From Bhargavaea cecembensis (lineage in GTDB: Bacteria > Bacillota > Bacilli > Bacillales_A > Planococcaceae), in NCBI RefSeq assembly GCF_001619585.1, contig NZ_LQNT01000011.1, positions 248,001 to 312,000 of the forward strand: DNA of 64,000 nt, written 5' to 3'. The notes under the pieces are model-generated. The model was not told the DNA's origin. It saw only the letters and a list, made by a program, of their open reading frames with translations, and made no database searches. Positions 16,217 to 24,034 of this stretch are shown here, piece after piece (position 1 is the stretch's first letter; each line of letters opens with the position of its first letter). A program made the position numbers and the translations under genes.

Positions 16217-16535
16217 AGGCATCCCCGCCTTTTCTTAACACTTGCATATCGAATAGTATACCATAACGGGCCGTATCCCCGCTCGGCTGAGGGAGACTTT
16301 TGGCGGCACGAATTGGTTTCCCGGAGACTGGCGGTACCGGCCGGATTCCGGTCGTGCCGGTGAGAACGGATCAGTGTCCTGGCGATCAGTGTGGTTCGTT
16401 GCTACGGATATTGTCAGTAAAACTATTTTCCTATAACAATATTTCATATTCCCTCATTTTGACTTATAATTATCGATAGAGGGGACCGGGTATTTTTTCT
16501 TACTTCCCGGTCCGCATCAACATCATGGAGTGTGA
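16217..16535. other. divergent intergenic region cdaA / SulP gene
   Basis: 319 bp between divergent start codons. A GC-rich cdaA-proximal half (about 16280-16380) holds several CCGG-containing imperfect inverted repeats; an AT-rich half (about 16400-16480) nearer the SulP gene holds TATAAT-like boxes, but no -35/-10 pair with convincing spacing. I see no gene and no clear 21-bp array here. Confidence 0.5.
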
Positions 16536-18128
16536 GTGAACATGAGGAATTTGGGCCGTTTCGAGTCACTGAATGGCCGGACGGCAAGGAAGGACATCCT
16601 CGCCGGCATCACGGTCGGGATTGTCGCCATCCCGCTCGGCATGGCTTTCGCAATCGCATCGGGTGTGAAGCCTGAATACGGCATTTACACGACTGTGATC
16701 GCCGGGCTGCTTGTGGCACTTCTCGGCGGTTCCCGCTTCCAGATCGCGGGCCCTACGGGTGCGTTCATCCCGATTCTGCTCGCCATCGTCCTGGAATACG
16801 GTTATGAGGATCTGCTTGTTGCAGGCTTCATGGCCGGTGTGTTCCTCGTCATCATGTCGTTTCTTAAGATCGGGGACCTGATCCATTTCGTCCCGAGGGC
16901 AGTGACAATCGGCTTCACCGCCGGGATTGCCGTTACGATCTTTACCGGCCAGATCGGCAACTTCCTTGGCCTCGAGGGCGTGGAGCGGCGGGAATTCTTC
17001 CACGAGAACATGTGGGAAATTCTCCGTAACATCGGCACATTCAACGGGTATGCGTTTCTGACGGCGGCAATCGGGCTTGCCGTGATCCTCCTCCTGCCCC
17101 GGATTGCGCCGCGTGTCCCGCTATTCCTCGCTGCACTTCTCATTCCGACACTTGTGTCGGTGCTTTTCTATCCGGGCCAGCTCCCGACGATCGGGACAGC
17201 CTACGGCGGCATCCCGCAGCAGCTGCCGGAGTTCCGCCTTCCTGAAATCACGGGCGGCAAGATCCTCGAGCTGTGGCAGCCGGCGCTCATCATTGCAGCA
17301 CTCGGTGCGATTGAATCGCTGCTGTCCGCGGTCGTCGCCGATAACATGGCCGGCGGCAAAAAGTCATCTTCCAACCGCGAGCTGTTCGGGCAGGGCGTCG
17401 CCAACATGGCCGTACCGCTGTTCGGAGGTATCCCTGCGACCGGCGCCATCGCCCGCACCGCGACGAACATCCGGGCGGGGGCCATCAGCCCGTTGTCCGG
17501 TGTCGTGCAGAGCCTATTCGTCCTGCTCGTCCTGCTCATGTTCGCGCCTTTCGCCTCGCATGTGCCGCTCGCCAGCATGGCGCCGATCCTCATGCTGGTC
17601 GCATGGAACATGAGCGGTTTGCGGTCATTCATTAAGATTTCCCACCTGAAGTCCGGAGACTCGGCCGTCCTGTGGGTGACGTTCCTCCTGACCGTCTTCG
17701 TCAACCTGACCGTCGGCGTCGAGGTCGGCTTCCTCCTTGCCGTCCTGGTCTTCCTGAAAAAGATGAGCGGCAAACTGAAGCTGCAACCGGGCGAAGCCAC
17801 GGCCGATGATTACATCTATAGCGGAATTCCGAAAGATTCGGTGTTCCGAACCGTACGGATCGACGGTCCGCTCTTTTTCGGGACCGCCCAGCAGTTCGAG
17901 CGTGAAATCGAAAAACAGCTCGAGAAACCCGCAGACGCCCTCATGCTCCGGCTCCAGGGACTTTCCGCACTGGATGCCGGAGGCGTCGCGGCCCTGTCAC
18001 TTGCCCACGACCTCGCAGACCGCCAGGGAATCCGGCTTCTCTTCCAGGGAATCCCCGAAGAGAAAAAGATCCTGCTGAGAAAAAGCGGCCTGTATGAGAA
18101 GGTCGGAGCGGAGAATATGGTGAAATGA
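16536..18128 (+). CDS. SulP family anion transporter with STAS domain
   Basis: Membrane permease for an inorganic anion (sulfate, bicarbonate or similar). About eleven to twelve transmembrane helices occupy residues 20-400. SulP marks are KDILAGITVGIVAIPLGMAFAIASG, IAGPTGAFIP, and SNRELFGQGVANMAVPLFGGIPATGAIARTATNIRAG. A C-terminal STAS domain follows (VRIDGPLFFGTAQQFE, then LRLQGLSALDAGGVAAL). GTG 16536 is 5 nt behind GGAG; ATG 16542 is an equally possible start. The substrate cannot be told from sequence. It separates cdaA from sigW-rsiW, which are near each other in B. subtilis. Confidence 0.9.
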   Translation: MNMRNLGRFESLNGRTARKDILAGITVGIVAIPLGMAFAIASGVKPEYGIYTTVIAGLLVALLGGSRFQIAGPTGAFIPILLAIVLEYGYEDLLVAGFMAGVFLVIMSFLKIGDLIHFVPRAVTIGFTAGIAVTIFTGQIGNFLGLEGVERREFFHENMWEILRNIGTFNGYAFLTAAIGLAVILLLPRIAPRVPLFLAALLIPTLVSVLFYPGQLPTIGTAYGGIPQQLPEFRLPEITGGKILELWQPALIIAALGAIESLLSAVVADNMAGGKKSSSNRELFGQGVANMAVPLFGGIPATGAIARTATNIRAGAISPLSGVVQSLFVLLVLLMFAPFASHVPLASMAPILMLVAWNMSGLRSFIKISHLKSGDSAVLWVTFLLTVFVNLTVGVEVGFLLAVLVFLKKMSGKLKLQPGEATADDYIYSGIPKDSVFRTVRIDGPLFFGTAQQFEREIEKQLEKPADALMLRLQGLSALDAGGVAALSLAHDLADRQGIRLLFQGIPEEKKILLRKSGLYEKVGAENMVK

Positions 18129-18165
18129 AACAATCCGCCGTCCCGGAATGGGGCGGCGGATTGTT
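18129..18165 (+). terminator. terminator of the SulP gene
   Basis: AACAATCCGCCG pairs with CGGCGGATTGTT directly after the stop codon. Confidence 0.75.
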
Positions 18166-18191
18166 TGGTGTGTGAGGTTCGGTCCTGGGTG

Positions 18192-18275
18192 CCTGGTCTT
18201 TCGTTGTCTCCGCCCGGACTCTCACCGGACGTGCCTGGTCTTTCATTGTCTCCGCTTGGACTCTCACGGGACATT
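18192..18275. repeat. 21-bp tandem repeat array B1 (42-bp double unit x2)
   Basis: Two 42-bp copies start at 18192 and 18234 and differ at only a few positions. Each splits into two related 21-bp halves: CCTGGTCTTTC-type and C(C/T)(C/T)GGACTCTCA-type. The same alternating consensus returns at 54338-54442. The array lies in the convergent gap, 27 bp past the SulP terminator, and its last bases coincide with the stop of the minus-strand gene at 18274. Confidence 0.85.
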
Positions 18276-18663
18276 AAAGCCAGTTTCTATGGTTGCCGGA
18301 TTTTTTTCTATCAGACCGATGGTGATCGTCCCTTTTTCCATCATGTCCGGGGAATTCAAATAACTTCGGCTTATGATCGGAATTTGAATGATGTTTTTTC
18401 CTTCTTTTATCCCGGTCGATCAGTTCATCGAGCTTCCGGAGACCTTTTTCCAGTTCTGCATCAGAAAGCTCTCCCTTGGCAAACAAGCTGCAGAGCATCC
18501 CGAAAGCGATTGATTTTGTATCGATATCAATATTGACGGTCAGATCTACATCGGAATTGCCGCTGTGGCCCACGACTGTTTTGGAAAAGTTTTCAACCTT
18601 CTCTCGCTTGTCAAACTTATTTTCCCGCTTATCAAACTTACTCTCTCTATGTGATCTCTCCAT
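18274..18663 (-). CDS. charged protein of unknown function
   Basis: 129 residues, not recognised. Basic, His-rich ends flank a central block (about 40-85) with DVDLTVNIDIDTKSIAFGML and a helix with LEKGLRKLDELIDRDKRRKKHH. The N-terminus has the near-repeat SKFDKRE-NKFDKRE. No signal peptide or membrane helix. The neighbour at 18754-19161 also carries V-x-(V/I)-DIDxD runs, so the pair may be related or work together. ATG 18663 is set by an AGGAGG-type site. The stop codon touches repeat array B1. Confidence 0.65.
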   Translation of the reverse strand: MERSHRESKFDKRENKFDKREKVENFSKTVVGHSGNSDVDLTVNIDIDTKSIAFGMLCSLFAKGELSDAELEKGLRKLDELIDRDKRRKKHHSNSDHKPKLFEFPGHDGKRDDHHRSDRKKSGNHRNWL

Positions 18664-18753
18664 GCCCATCCTCCCTCCTCACCTCATGATCAGAATTAAA
18701 GAAAGAGGGTACTAGGAGCTGACTAGTACCCTTCCATGTCCTGAAAGGTATTT

Positions 18754-19161
18754 TTAGAATTCGATGCGCTGATCCTGGTCGGAATCGACGTCCGAATCAG
18801 ACTCGGCACGGGAACGTACTCTTGCCCTGGAGTCAGTGTCGACGTCTACGTCAATATCGACTCTGGCATTACCGCTGTTGCTGACACGGGCTCTTGCAAC
18901 GTTGGTGTTCCGGTCGCTCAGACGGACATCGGTATCATTGTCCGCATCTGCCCGGGAACGGGAGCGTGCTTCGTTGTCCAGGTCGATGTCTACATTCACC
19001 TCATTGTCGCCGAAGCGATTTCTGCGGCGATTCCGATCCTCATCAAAGGACGATTCAACGTCAAAGAACGAACGATGTTTGCGCCGGTCACGGTCACGAC
19101 GTCTTTTCCGGTCATGGTCCCGATCTCCGAAGAAGGAGTCGTTTCTCCAAACTTTGCTCAT
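18754..19161 (-). CDS. Asp/Arg-rich low-complexity protein
   Basis: 135 residues with no recognised family. The N-terminal 50 residues are Arg/Asp/His-rich with aromatic FF pairs (SFFGDRDHDRKRRRDRDRR). The rest alternates beta-prone VNVDIDLD and VDIDVDVDTD runs with ARSRSRADAD and ARVRSRAESD runs, i.e. two internal copies of a V/D run followed by an R/A/S run. It ends in DSDVDSDQDQRIEF. Good ribosome site GGAGGGGAAATC before ATG. Composition suggests a structural or spore-surface protein, but this is a guess. Confidence 0.7.
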   Translation of the reverse strand: MSKVWRNDSFFGDRDHDRKRRRDRDRRKHRSFFDVESSFDEDRNRRRNRFGDNEVNVDIDLDNEARSRSRADADNDTDVRLSDRNTNVARARVSNSGNARVDIDVDVDTDSRARVRSRAESDSDVDSDQDQRIEF

Positions 19162-19360
19162 GATTTCCCCTCCTTTCCCAGTGCTTCTGTAATATATTCA
19201 TCAGGGGAAGTCTAACTTTGGACAAATGCCTTTAACGCTTAAATTCAATGAATGGGTCAATTCCAAAAAGATATTACCCAGTCTGGGATGCTGTCTCTAT
19301 TCCCTATTCCAAAGGACAAGCGCTGTCGGCTCGTACCGGTTCTCATCCTGATAGAAAATG

Positions 19361-19400
19361 AAAAAACGGGATTGGAAGATGTACTCTTCCAATCCCGTTT
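19361..19400 (-). terminator. terminator of sigW-rsiW
   Basis: 16-bp stem (AACGGGATTGGAAGA type) followed by six T on the minus strand, 8 bp past the rsiW stop. The rest of 19162-19360 shows no gene that I can support. Confidence 0.88.
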
Positions 19401-19407
19401 GGTTCTT

Positions 19408-20049
19408 TTATTCGTCTTCCTGATTTTTCGGGCCCTCGAAGACGGAGAGCCCTTCTTTGACGCCGGACTTGATCGTGTACCAGAGCCACTCAAAAGCCTG
19501 GTCGATTTCCTCGATCTGGCCGGTGACGACGGCCGTGGAGGCCATGTATTTGGAGCCGTTGATGACGGTGACGTCACCCTCGACTTCCCCTTCAATATGC
19601 AGCTCTCCATTTCTCACAAAGAGGTCGCCTTCAACCTTCTCGCCTTCGGGAACGATGACTTTGTTCCCTTCGACGACAAGGTTCGGCTGGGTGGACACGG
19701 CCAGCTGCTGGTCGGATGTATTAAAATTCGAGAACAGGGCGAGCCCGGCGAGGAGCATGAACATGGCCGCAGCGGCGAGCATCGGATGGCGGCCGAACCA
19801 GCGGCGCAAGCCTGCACTCTGACGCTCCTTCGGCAGCGATGCCATAATGCGATCGCTAAGCCCTTCGGGTGCCTCGACGTGTGCTGCGCTTTTCAGGAAT
19901 GCGACCGAACGGCTGAGCTGGTCCATATGTTCCTGGCAGTCCGGACATTTTTCGAGATGCTCTTTCAGAATCTGCTCGTCCCGGCGGGTGATTTCCCCGT
20001 CCAGATAATCATGCATGTACTGGACAATTTCTTCCGGACACGGTTTCAT
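19408..20049 (-). CDS. rsiW: anti-sigma-W factor
   Basis: Membrane anti-sigma factor that holds SigW inactive until cleaved under envelope stress. The N-terminal ZAS zinc motif is HLEKCPDCQEHM (HxxxCxxC); a single transmembrane helix lies at about residues 89-108 (MLAAAAMFMLLAGLALF). The extracytoplasmic part includes a polymer-forming-like VEGDLFVRNGELHIEGEVEGDV repeat region. It follows sigW by 12 nt in the same operon. Length 213 is in the family range. Confidence 0.92.
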   Translation of the reverse strand: MKPCPEEIVQYMHDYLDGEITRRDEQILKEHLEKCPDCQEHMDQLSRSVAFLKSAAHVEAPEGLSDRIMASLPKERQSAGLRRWFGRHPMLAAAAMFMLLAGLALFSNFNTSDQQLAVSTQPNLVVEGNKVIVPEGEKVEGDLFVRNGELHIEGEVEGDVTVINGSKYMASTAVVTGQIEEIDQAFEWLWYTIKSGVKEGLSVFEGPKNQEDE

Positions 20050-20061
20050 CCCGATTCCCTC

Positions 20062-20625
20062 CTACAACTTCTTCATTTGTTTCCTAAGGGCTTCTCGGCC
20101 CCTATGTATGCGCGTCTTTACTGTGCCCAGCGGAAGCTCAAGGATTTCGCTGATCTCCTGGAGCGGCAGTTCTTCGATGTAACGGAGCACGATCGCCGAC
20201 CGGTATTTGTCCGGAAGGCGGCTGATTTCATACTGCACGCGCTCCTGCTGTTCCATCTTCTCGACTTCCTCTTCCGGCAGCGGCGAATCATGGGCGAGGC
20301 TGGAGTAATGATCCAGTCCGTCGGTCCCGGGCACCGGTGCATCCAGGAACGTATCCGGCTTTTTCTTGCGGATCCGGTCGATGCAGAGGTTGGTCGCGAT
20401 ACGGTACAGCCACGTTGAGAACTTTCGCTTCTGGTCGAAGGTGTGCAGGTTGATGTACGCCCTGATAAACGCTTCCTGCGCGATATCCTCGGCTTCATGC
20501 CGATTGCCCAGCATCCGATAGCATACTTGGTATAGCCGGTTCTGATAGAGGGAAACGATTTCTTCGAACGCCGACTGGTCCCCCTTCAGGACTTGTTTGA
20601 TTCGTTTTTTGACGATGTCTTCCAT
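20062..20625 (-). CDS. sigW: ECF RNA polymerase sigma factor SigW
   Basis: 187 residues, full length. Region 2: YQNRLYQVCYRMLGNRHEAEDIAQEAFIRAY, FSTWLYRIATNLCIDRIRKKKP. Region 4: LPDKYRSAIVLRYIEELPLQEISEILELPLGTVKTRIHRGREALRKQ. Directs the envelope-stress regulon. The downstream rsiW and the upstream TGAAAC/CGTA promoter, matching SigW's own specificity, support the assignment and positive autoregulation. Confidence 0.95.
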   Translation of the reverse strand: MEDIVKKRIKQVLKGDQSAFEEIVSLYQNRLYQVCYRMLGNRHEAEDIAQEAFIRAYINLHTFDQKRKFSTWLYRIATNLCIDRIRKKKPDTFLDAPVPGTDGLDHYSSLAHDSPLPEEEVEKMEQQERVQYEISRLPDKYRSAIVLRYIEELPLQEISEILELPLGTVKTRIHRGREALRKQMKKL

Positions 20626-20664
20626 TGTTCTCGATTTCCCCCCGCTTCATGCGGCTAGTTGGTA

Positions 20665-20691
20665 TACGGACGGGCAAACCAAAGGGTTTCA
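20665..20691 (-). promoter_or_regulatory. SigW-type autoregulatory promoter
   Basis: TGAAAC (20686-20691) and CGTA (20665-20668) on the minus strand, 17 bp apart, about 40 bp before sigW. This is the known SigW consensus within one base of the usual spacing. Confidence 0.85.
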
Positions 20692-20801
20692 CTTTTTCCG
20701 TGAAAAAGTTTGAATTCAGATTACCCTTTTTGGCCGTACGGCTACGATTCCACATATTGTCTACATTGTATCAAAGGAAAATCTAAAAATCTTGAAAAAC
20801 C

Positions 20802-20832
20802 AAAAAACCGATTCCCAGGGTCGGGAACCGGT
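20802..20832 (-). terminator. terminator of arginase gene
   Basis: ACCGGTTCCC/GGGAATCGGT stem then six T on the minus strand, 10 bp past the stop. Confidence 0.85.
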
Positions 20833-20842
20833 CAAAATGCCT

Positions 20843-21748
20843 TTAAATCAAGGTTTCGCCGAACAATGAGCCCATCAGGCCGACGGCAACGTCTGCTGTT
20901 TTATTGCGCTCATCAAGAATTGGATTCACCTCGACAAATTCGGCCGATGTGATGCGGCCGGTTGAATGGAGCATCTCCATTGCCAGGTGGCTTTCCCGGT
21001 AGCTGAGGCCGCCCTGTACCGGTGTGCCGACGCCCGGCGTATACAGCGGATCGAGTCCGTCCAGGTCGAGCGACAGGTGAACGCCGTCCACGCCCCGCTC
21101 TTCCAGATAGCTGATGGCGTCCTGCATGATCTCGGTCATGCCGTCCCGGTCGATTTCATGCATCGTGTACACCCGGATGCCCTTTTCCCTGACGAGTTCG
21201 CGCTCTCCCGGATCGATCGAGCGTGCGCCGATGACAACAATGTTTTCCGGCTTCACCTTCGGACCGCCGCCGATTGAAGTGAGGTCCGAGTGGCCGAGAC
21301 CCATCGCTACGGCCAGCGGCATCCCGTGGATGTTCCCGGACGGAGAGGTTTCCGCTGTGTTCAGGTCGGTATGTGCGTCATACCAGATCACCCCGAGGTT
21401 GCTGTAGTGTTCGTTCAGCCCGGCAAGTGTGCCGATTGCAATGCTGTGGTCACCGCCAAGGACCAGCGGGAATCGCCCGTCGCGGACCGTCTCAGATACC
21501 TTCCCGGCGAGCTTCCGGTTCCCTTCGGTGACCGCTTTCAGGTTCTTCAGGTTCGTGCCCGACACTTCGCGCGGTGCATCCATGTCGACCGGGATATCCC
21601 CTTCATCCCTTACGCTATGCCCGAGTGCCTCGATCCGCTCCACGACGCCCGCATAGCGGATTGCACTCGGCCCCATGTCGACCCCGCGCCGGCTCTGGCC
21701 GAAATCCGCCGGAACCCCGATAATGGAAATTTCTTTGTGACTGTTCAT
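20843..21748 (-). CDS. rocF: arginase
   Basis: Hydrolyses arginine to ornithine and urea with a binuclear Mn centre. The metal ligands are seen in LGGDHSIAIG, WYDAHTDLN and SLDLDGLDPLYTPGVGTP. The 301 residues equal the usual bacillary length, and EVNPILDERNKTA closes the family pattern. It stands alone between terminators rather than with rocDE. It lies beside sigW but on its own transcript. Confidence 0.95.
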   Translation of the reverse strand: MNSHKEISIIGVPADFGQSRRGVDMGPSAIRYAGVVERIEALGHSVRDEGDIPVDMDAPREVSGTNLKNLKAVTEGNRKLAGKVSETVRDGRFPLVLGGDHSIAIGTLAGLNEHYSNLGVIWYDAHTDLNTAETSPSGNIHGMPLAVAMGLGHSDLTSIGGGPKVKPENIVVIGARSIDPGERELVREKGIRVYTMHEIDRDGMTEIMQDAISYLEERGVDGVHLSLDLDGLDPLYTPGVGTPVQGGLSYRESHLAMEMLHSTGRITSAEFVEVNPILDERNKTADVAVGLMGSLFGETLI

Positions 21749-21903
21749 GCTGCCATCCCCCTTTTCCGATCTTGGCTACTATTATGAATCGAAATAGGCA
21801 GATGGCTCAACCGGACAAAGATTAGGATATTTATTCATCGGAAGAGTCTGTCTGTTCCGCTATAATGGCCGTATACCGCATGGAACAAGGGGGATATTTC
21901 AAG

Positions 21904-22359
21904 ATGATCATGGGGCTGTATGAGGCTCATCTGCCGGTCAGAGACCTGGAACGATCGCTGAAGTTTTACACCGGCCTAGGGCTTGAAGTTGCGCACACCC
22001 ACGGGGAGAATCTGGCTTTTCTGTGGATCGAGAAAGACAAAAGCTGGCTCGGGCTATGGCAAAGCGACAAGGTTGAATTGGACTATCATCCATCTATTCG
22101 TCACATCGCCTTTCAGGTGTCCCTCGAAGGATTAAAAGATGCTGTCAGCTGGCTCAGGGACAGGGGATACGAGCCGCGGGAAGCATTCGGATTCGAGCCG
22201 GACGAACCCTTCGTCATGCCGCAGCAAGACTATGCACATGCCAAAATTCATTTTAACGACCCGGACGGAAACAGCCTGGAGTTCATCTGCAAGATGAACA
22301 ACCCCAACAAGCTGACAGAACGGATGACACTTAGCCAATGGGAGAAACTGAACGCATAA
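21904..22359 (+). CDS. VOC family protein (FosA-like length)
   Basis: 151 residues. LYEAHLPVRDLERSLKFYTGLGLEVAH opens the first repeat; HIAFQV and IHFNDPDGNSLEFICKMN carry likely metal-ligand His and Glu. Short glyoxalase-fold enzymes of this type include fosfomycin thiol transferases, but nothing here proves that. Start ATG 21904 follows AAGGGGG; upstream in-frame ATGs have no ribosome site. Own terminator downstream. Confidence 0.82.
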   Translation: MIMGLYEAHLPVRDLERSLKFYTGLGLEVAHTHGENLAFLWIEKDKSWLGLWQSDKVELDYHPSIRHIAFQVSLEGLKDAVSWLRDRGYEPREAFGFEPDEPFVMPQQDYAHAKIHFNDPDGNSLEFICKMNNPNKLTERMTLSQWEKLNA

Positions 22360-22363
22360 TCAT

Positions 22364-22412
22364 ACCCGGACAGAGGAAGAAACGTTCTTCCCCGATCCGG
22401 GTTCGTTGTTTT
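22364..22412 (+). terminator. terminator of the VOC gene
   Basis: ACCCGGA/TCCGGGT outer stem with an inner GGAAGAA/TTCTTCC stem, then a T-rich tail. Confidence 0.75.
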
Positions 22413-22415
22413 CGT

Positions 22416-23123
22416 TCAGCACCGGACGTATCTGCGCTTGAACCCGAGCCGTCCCTTGTCCAGGTCTTTACGGATATTGTCGTAGGCATTCAGGAAGCTG
22501 CTTTTCTTGTTCGGCCGCTTCATCTCGACAGTACCGACTTCCCGTGCGGTCGCGAGCGCCTCTTCACTGAGCGGACTGTAAGAGATTCCTACTGTATAAA
22601 GGAAGTTGTTCATTGCTGATTTTGTTCGCTCCGGAGCGTCATGGATGCCATTTTTCACGGCCTCCAGCATACCGGAAAGCTTGCTCTCGGAGAATTCATG
22701 GTCCGGGCGGCTGCCGAGCAGCCAGCAATAGCAGCTCCAGCCCGCCGACATCCTCAGCTCCTCGCCGCTCGCGATCCATTTGTCGGCGATGTCCTGTGCC
22801 AAAGGAGACTCTGACAGGGTGACGGCCACCACGTAATCGGACAGCATATAGAAATATGCCCCGTCCATCCATCTGTCAAAATCGGCTTCCGTCATGGCTT
22901 TCGGGTCTGCGGTGATTCCCGCGAAATACATGGCGTCATAATTGCCCGTCGCGTAAAGTTCCTCCGCCAGGGGCTGGTTGATCTTGATTTGCCTCGACAT
23001 CGGCCTCATCGCACCTGTGGCGACGCCAAACAGCGGCTCATGCGCGCCGTTGGATAGGTAAATCTTTTTCATCCGTTCTTTGCCCATGGATTCTAGTTCC
23101 TGCATGACAGATTGAACATCCAT
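22416..23123 (-). CDS. DNA alkylation repair (AlkD-like HEAT repeat) protein
   Basis: 235 residues, all helical. VMQELESMGKERMKKIYLSNG, PLAEELYATGNYDAMYFAGITAD and the FDRWMDGAYFYMLSDYVVA pattern match the PF08713 family of HEAT-like glycosylases that remove bulky alkylated bases. C-terminal KKSSFLNAYDNIRKDLDKGRLGFKRRYVRC is basic, as expected for DNA contact. Monocistronic; its stop lies close to the plus-strand terminator of the VOC gene. Confidence 0.75.
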   Translation of the reverse strand: MDVQSVMQELESMGKERMKKIYLSNGAHEPLFGVATGAMRPMSRQIKINQPLAEELYATGNYDAMYFAGITADPKAMTEADFDRWMDGAYFYMLSDYVVAVTLSESPLAQDIADKWIASGEELRMSAGWSCYCWLLGSRPDHEFSESKLSGMLEAVKNGIHDAPERTKSAMNNFLYTVGISYSPLSEEALATAREVGTVEMKRPNKKSSFLNAYDNIRKDLDKGRLGFKRRYVRC

Positions 23124-23230
23124 TGTGAATGACTTCCTTCCGGCTTTTTGATAGCTCCCGTGTTTCCGGTCTTTTCCATATTCTTTTTATAGGTTAAGCT
23201 ATAAACAACATGATAGAGGAGATGGGAGCA

Positions 23231-23386
23231 TTGACCAACCTTGGCGACCTTGTAGTGACCATTTTTTATCTGGCGGTTGCAGCAGTCATCATCACCGCTG
23301 TTGTCCTGTTCAGCCGCTCCCACAGAAAGCAGAAAGAGCAATTGGACAGAATCGAGGATCAGTTGAATCATCTAATAAAGAAATAA
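23231..23386 (+). CDS. small single-pass membrane protein
   Basis: 51 residues: a hydrophobic helix (VVTIFYLAVAAVIITAVVLF) followed by a charged coiled-coil tail ending in RIEDQLNHLIKK. This resembles the DUF4083-type small proteins of Bacillales. The TTG at 23231 is chosen because GAGGAG lies 9 nt upstream; the in-frame ATG at 23210 precedes that site and has none of its own. It is divergent from the AlkD-like gene and ends in its own hairpin. Confidence 0.65.
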   Translation: MTNLGDLVVTIFYLAVAAVIITAVVLFSRSHRKQKEQLDRIEDQLNHLIKK

Positions 23387-23423
23387 AGCCGGCATGCCTC
23401 CTGTAACGGGCGGTATGCCGGCT
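23387..23423. terminator. bidirectional hairpin
   Basis: AGCCGGCAT/ATGCCGGCT stem between the convergent stops at 23386 and 23432. Confidence 0.7.
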
Positions 23424-23431
23424 TGTATTCT

Positions 23432-24007
23432 TTAATCCCTGTCCATCAGCCGCTCCAGGTGCAGTTTTACTTCCGGCCATTCGCGGTCGATGATCGAGTA
23501 GAGGTGGACGTCGCGCGGTTTGCCGTTGGAGCGGATGCGTTCGTTCCGCATGACGCCTTCCTGCTTGGCGCCGATCCGCCCGAGTGCTTTCTGTGATCGC
23601 ACATTCTCCGAATCGGTCTTGAATTGGACCCGGATCATGTCCATTTCTTCAAAGCAGCGGCGGAGCAACAGATACTTCGACGTGGTGTTCACGTGAGTCC
23701 GCTGGTATGCCTTGCCGTAGAATGTGGACCCGATTTCGCACAGCTTGTTGAATGGGTCGATGCCGAAAATCCGGGTCGTCCCCATCATGACTCCCGTGCC
23801 TGCCTCTTCCACCGCAAACGCCAAACAGCTGTCACCGGTCTCCATTGCGACAATCCCTGTTTCAAGCCACTGGTCAAAACGCTCTTTCGTCTCGACCTGG
23901 TTCAGCATAAAGAAGAAAATATCGGGTGAATACAGTTCCCAGAGCGCATCGAAATCTCCGCGCTCCAGCGGCCGGAGCCTGACACCATTCATCTCGAGGA
24001 CCGGCAC
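23432..24007 (-). CDS. GNAT family N-acetyltransferase (RimJ/RimL type)
   Basis: 191 residues. NGVRLRPLERGDFDALWEL, GTTRIFGIDPFNKLCEIGSTFYGKAYQRTHVNT and KTDSENVRSQKALGRIGAKQEG give the RimJ/RimL pattern, the last being the acetyl-CoA-side helix. The target is unknown. GTG start behind AGGGAGGTGG. It ends 28 bp from the start of the upstream codA gene, so the two may share a transcript. Confidence 0.85.
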   Translation of the reverse strand: MPVLEMNGVRLRPLERGDFDALWELYSPDIFFFMLNQVETKERFDQWLETGIVAMETGDSCLAFAVEEAGTGVMMGTTRIFGIDPFNKLCEIGSTFYGKAYQRTHVNTTSKYLLLRRCFEEMDMIRVQFKTDSENVRSQKALGRIGAKQEGVMRNERIRSNGKPRDVHLYSIIDREWPEVKLHLERLMDRD

Positions 24008-24034
24008 GGGCCCACCTCCCTGTTTAAATCAGGT

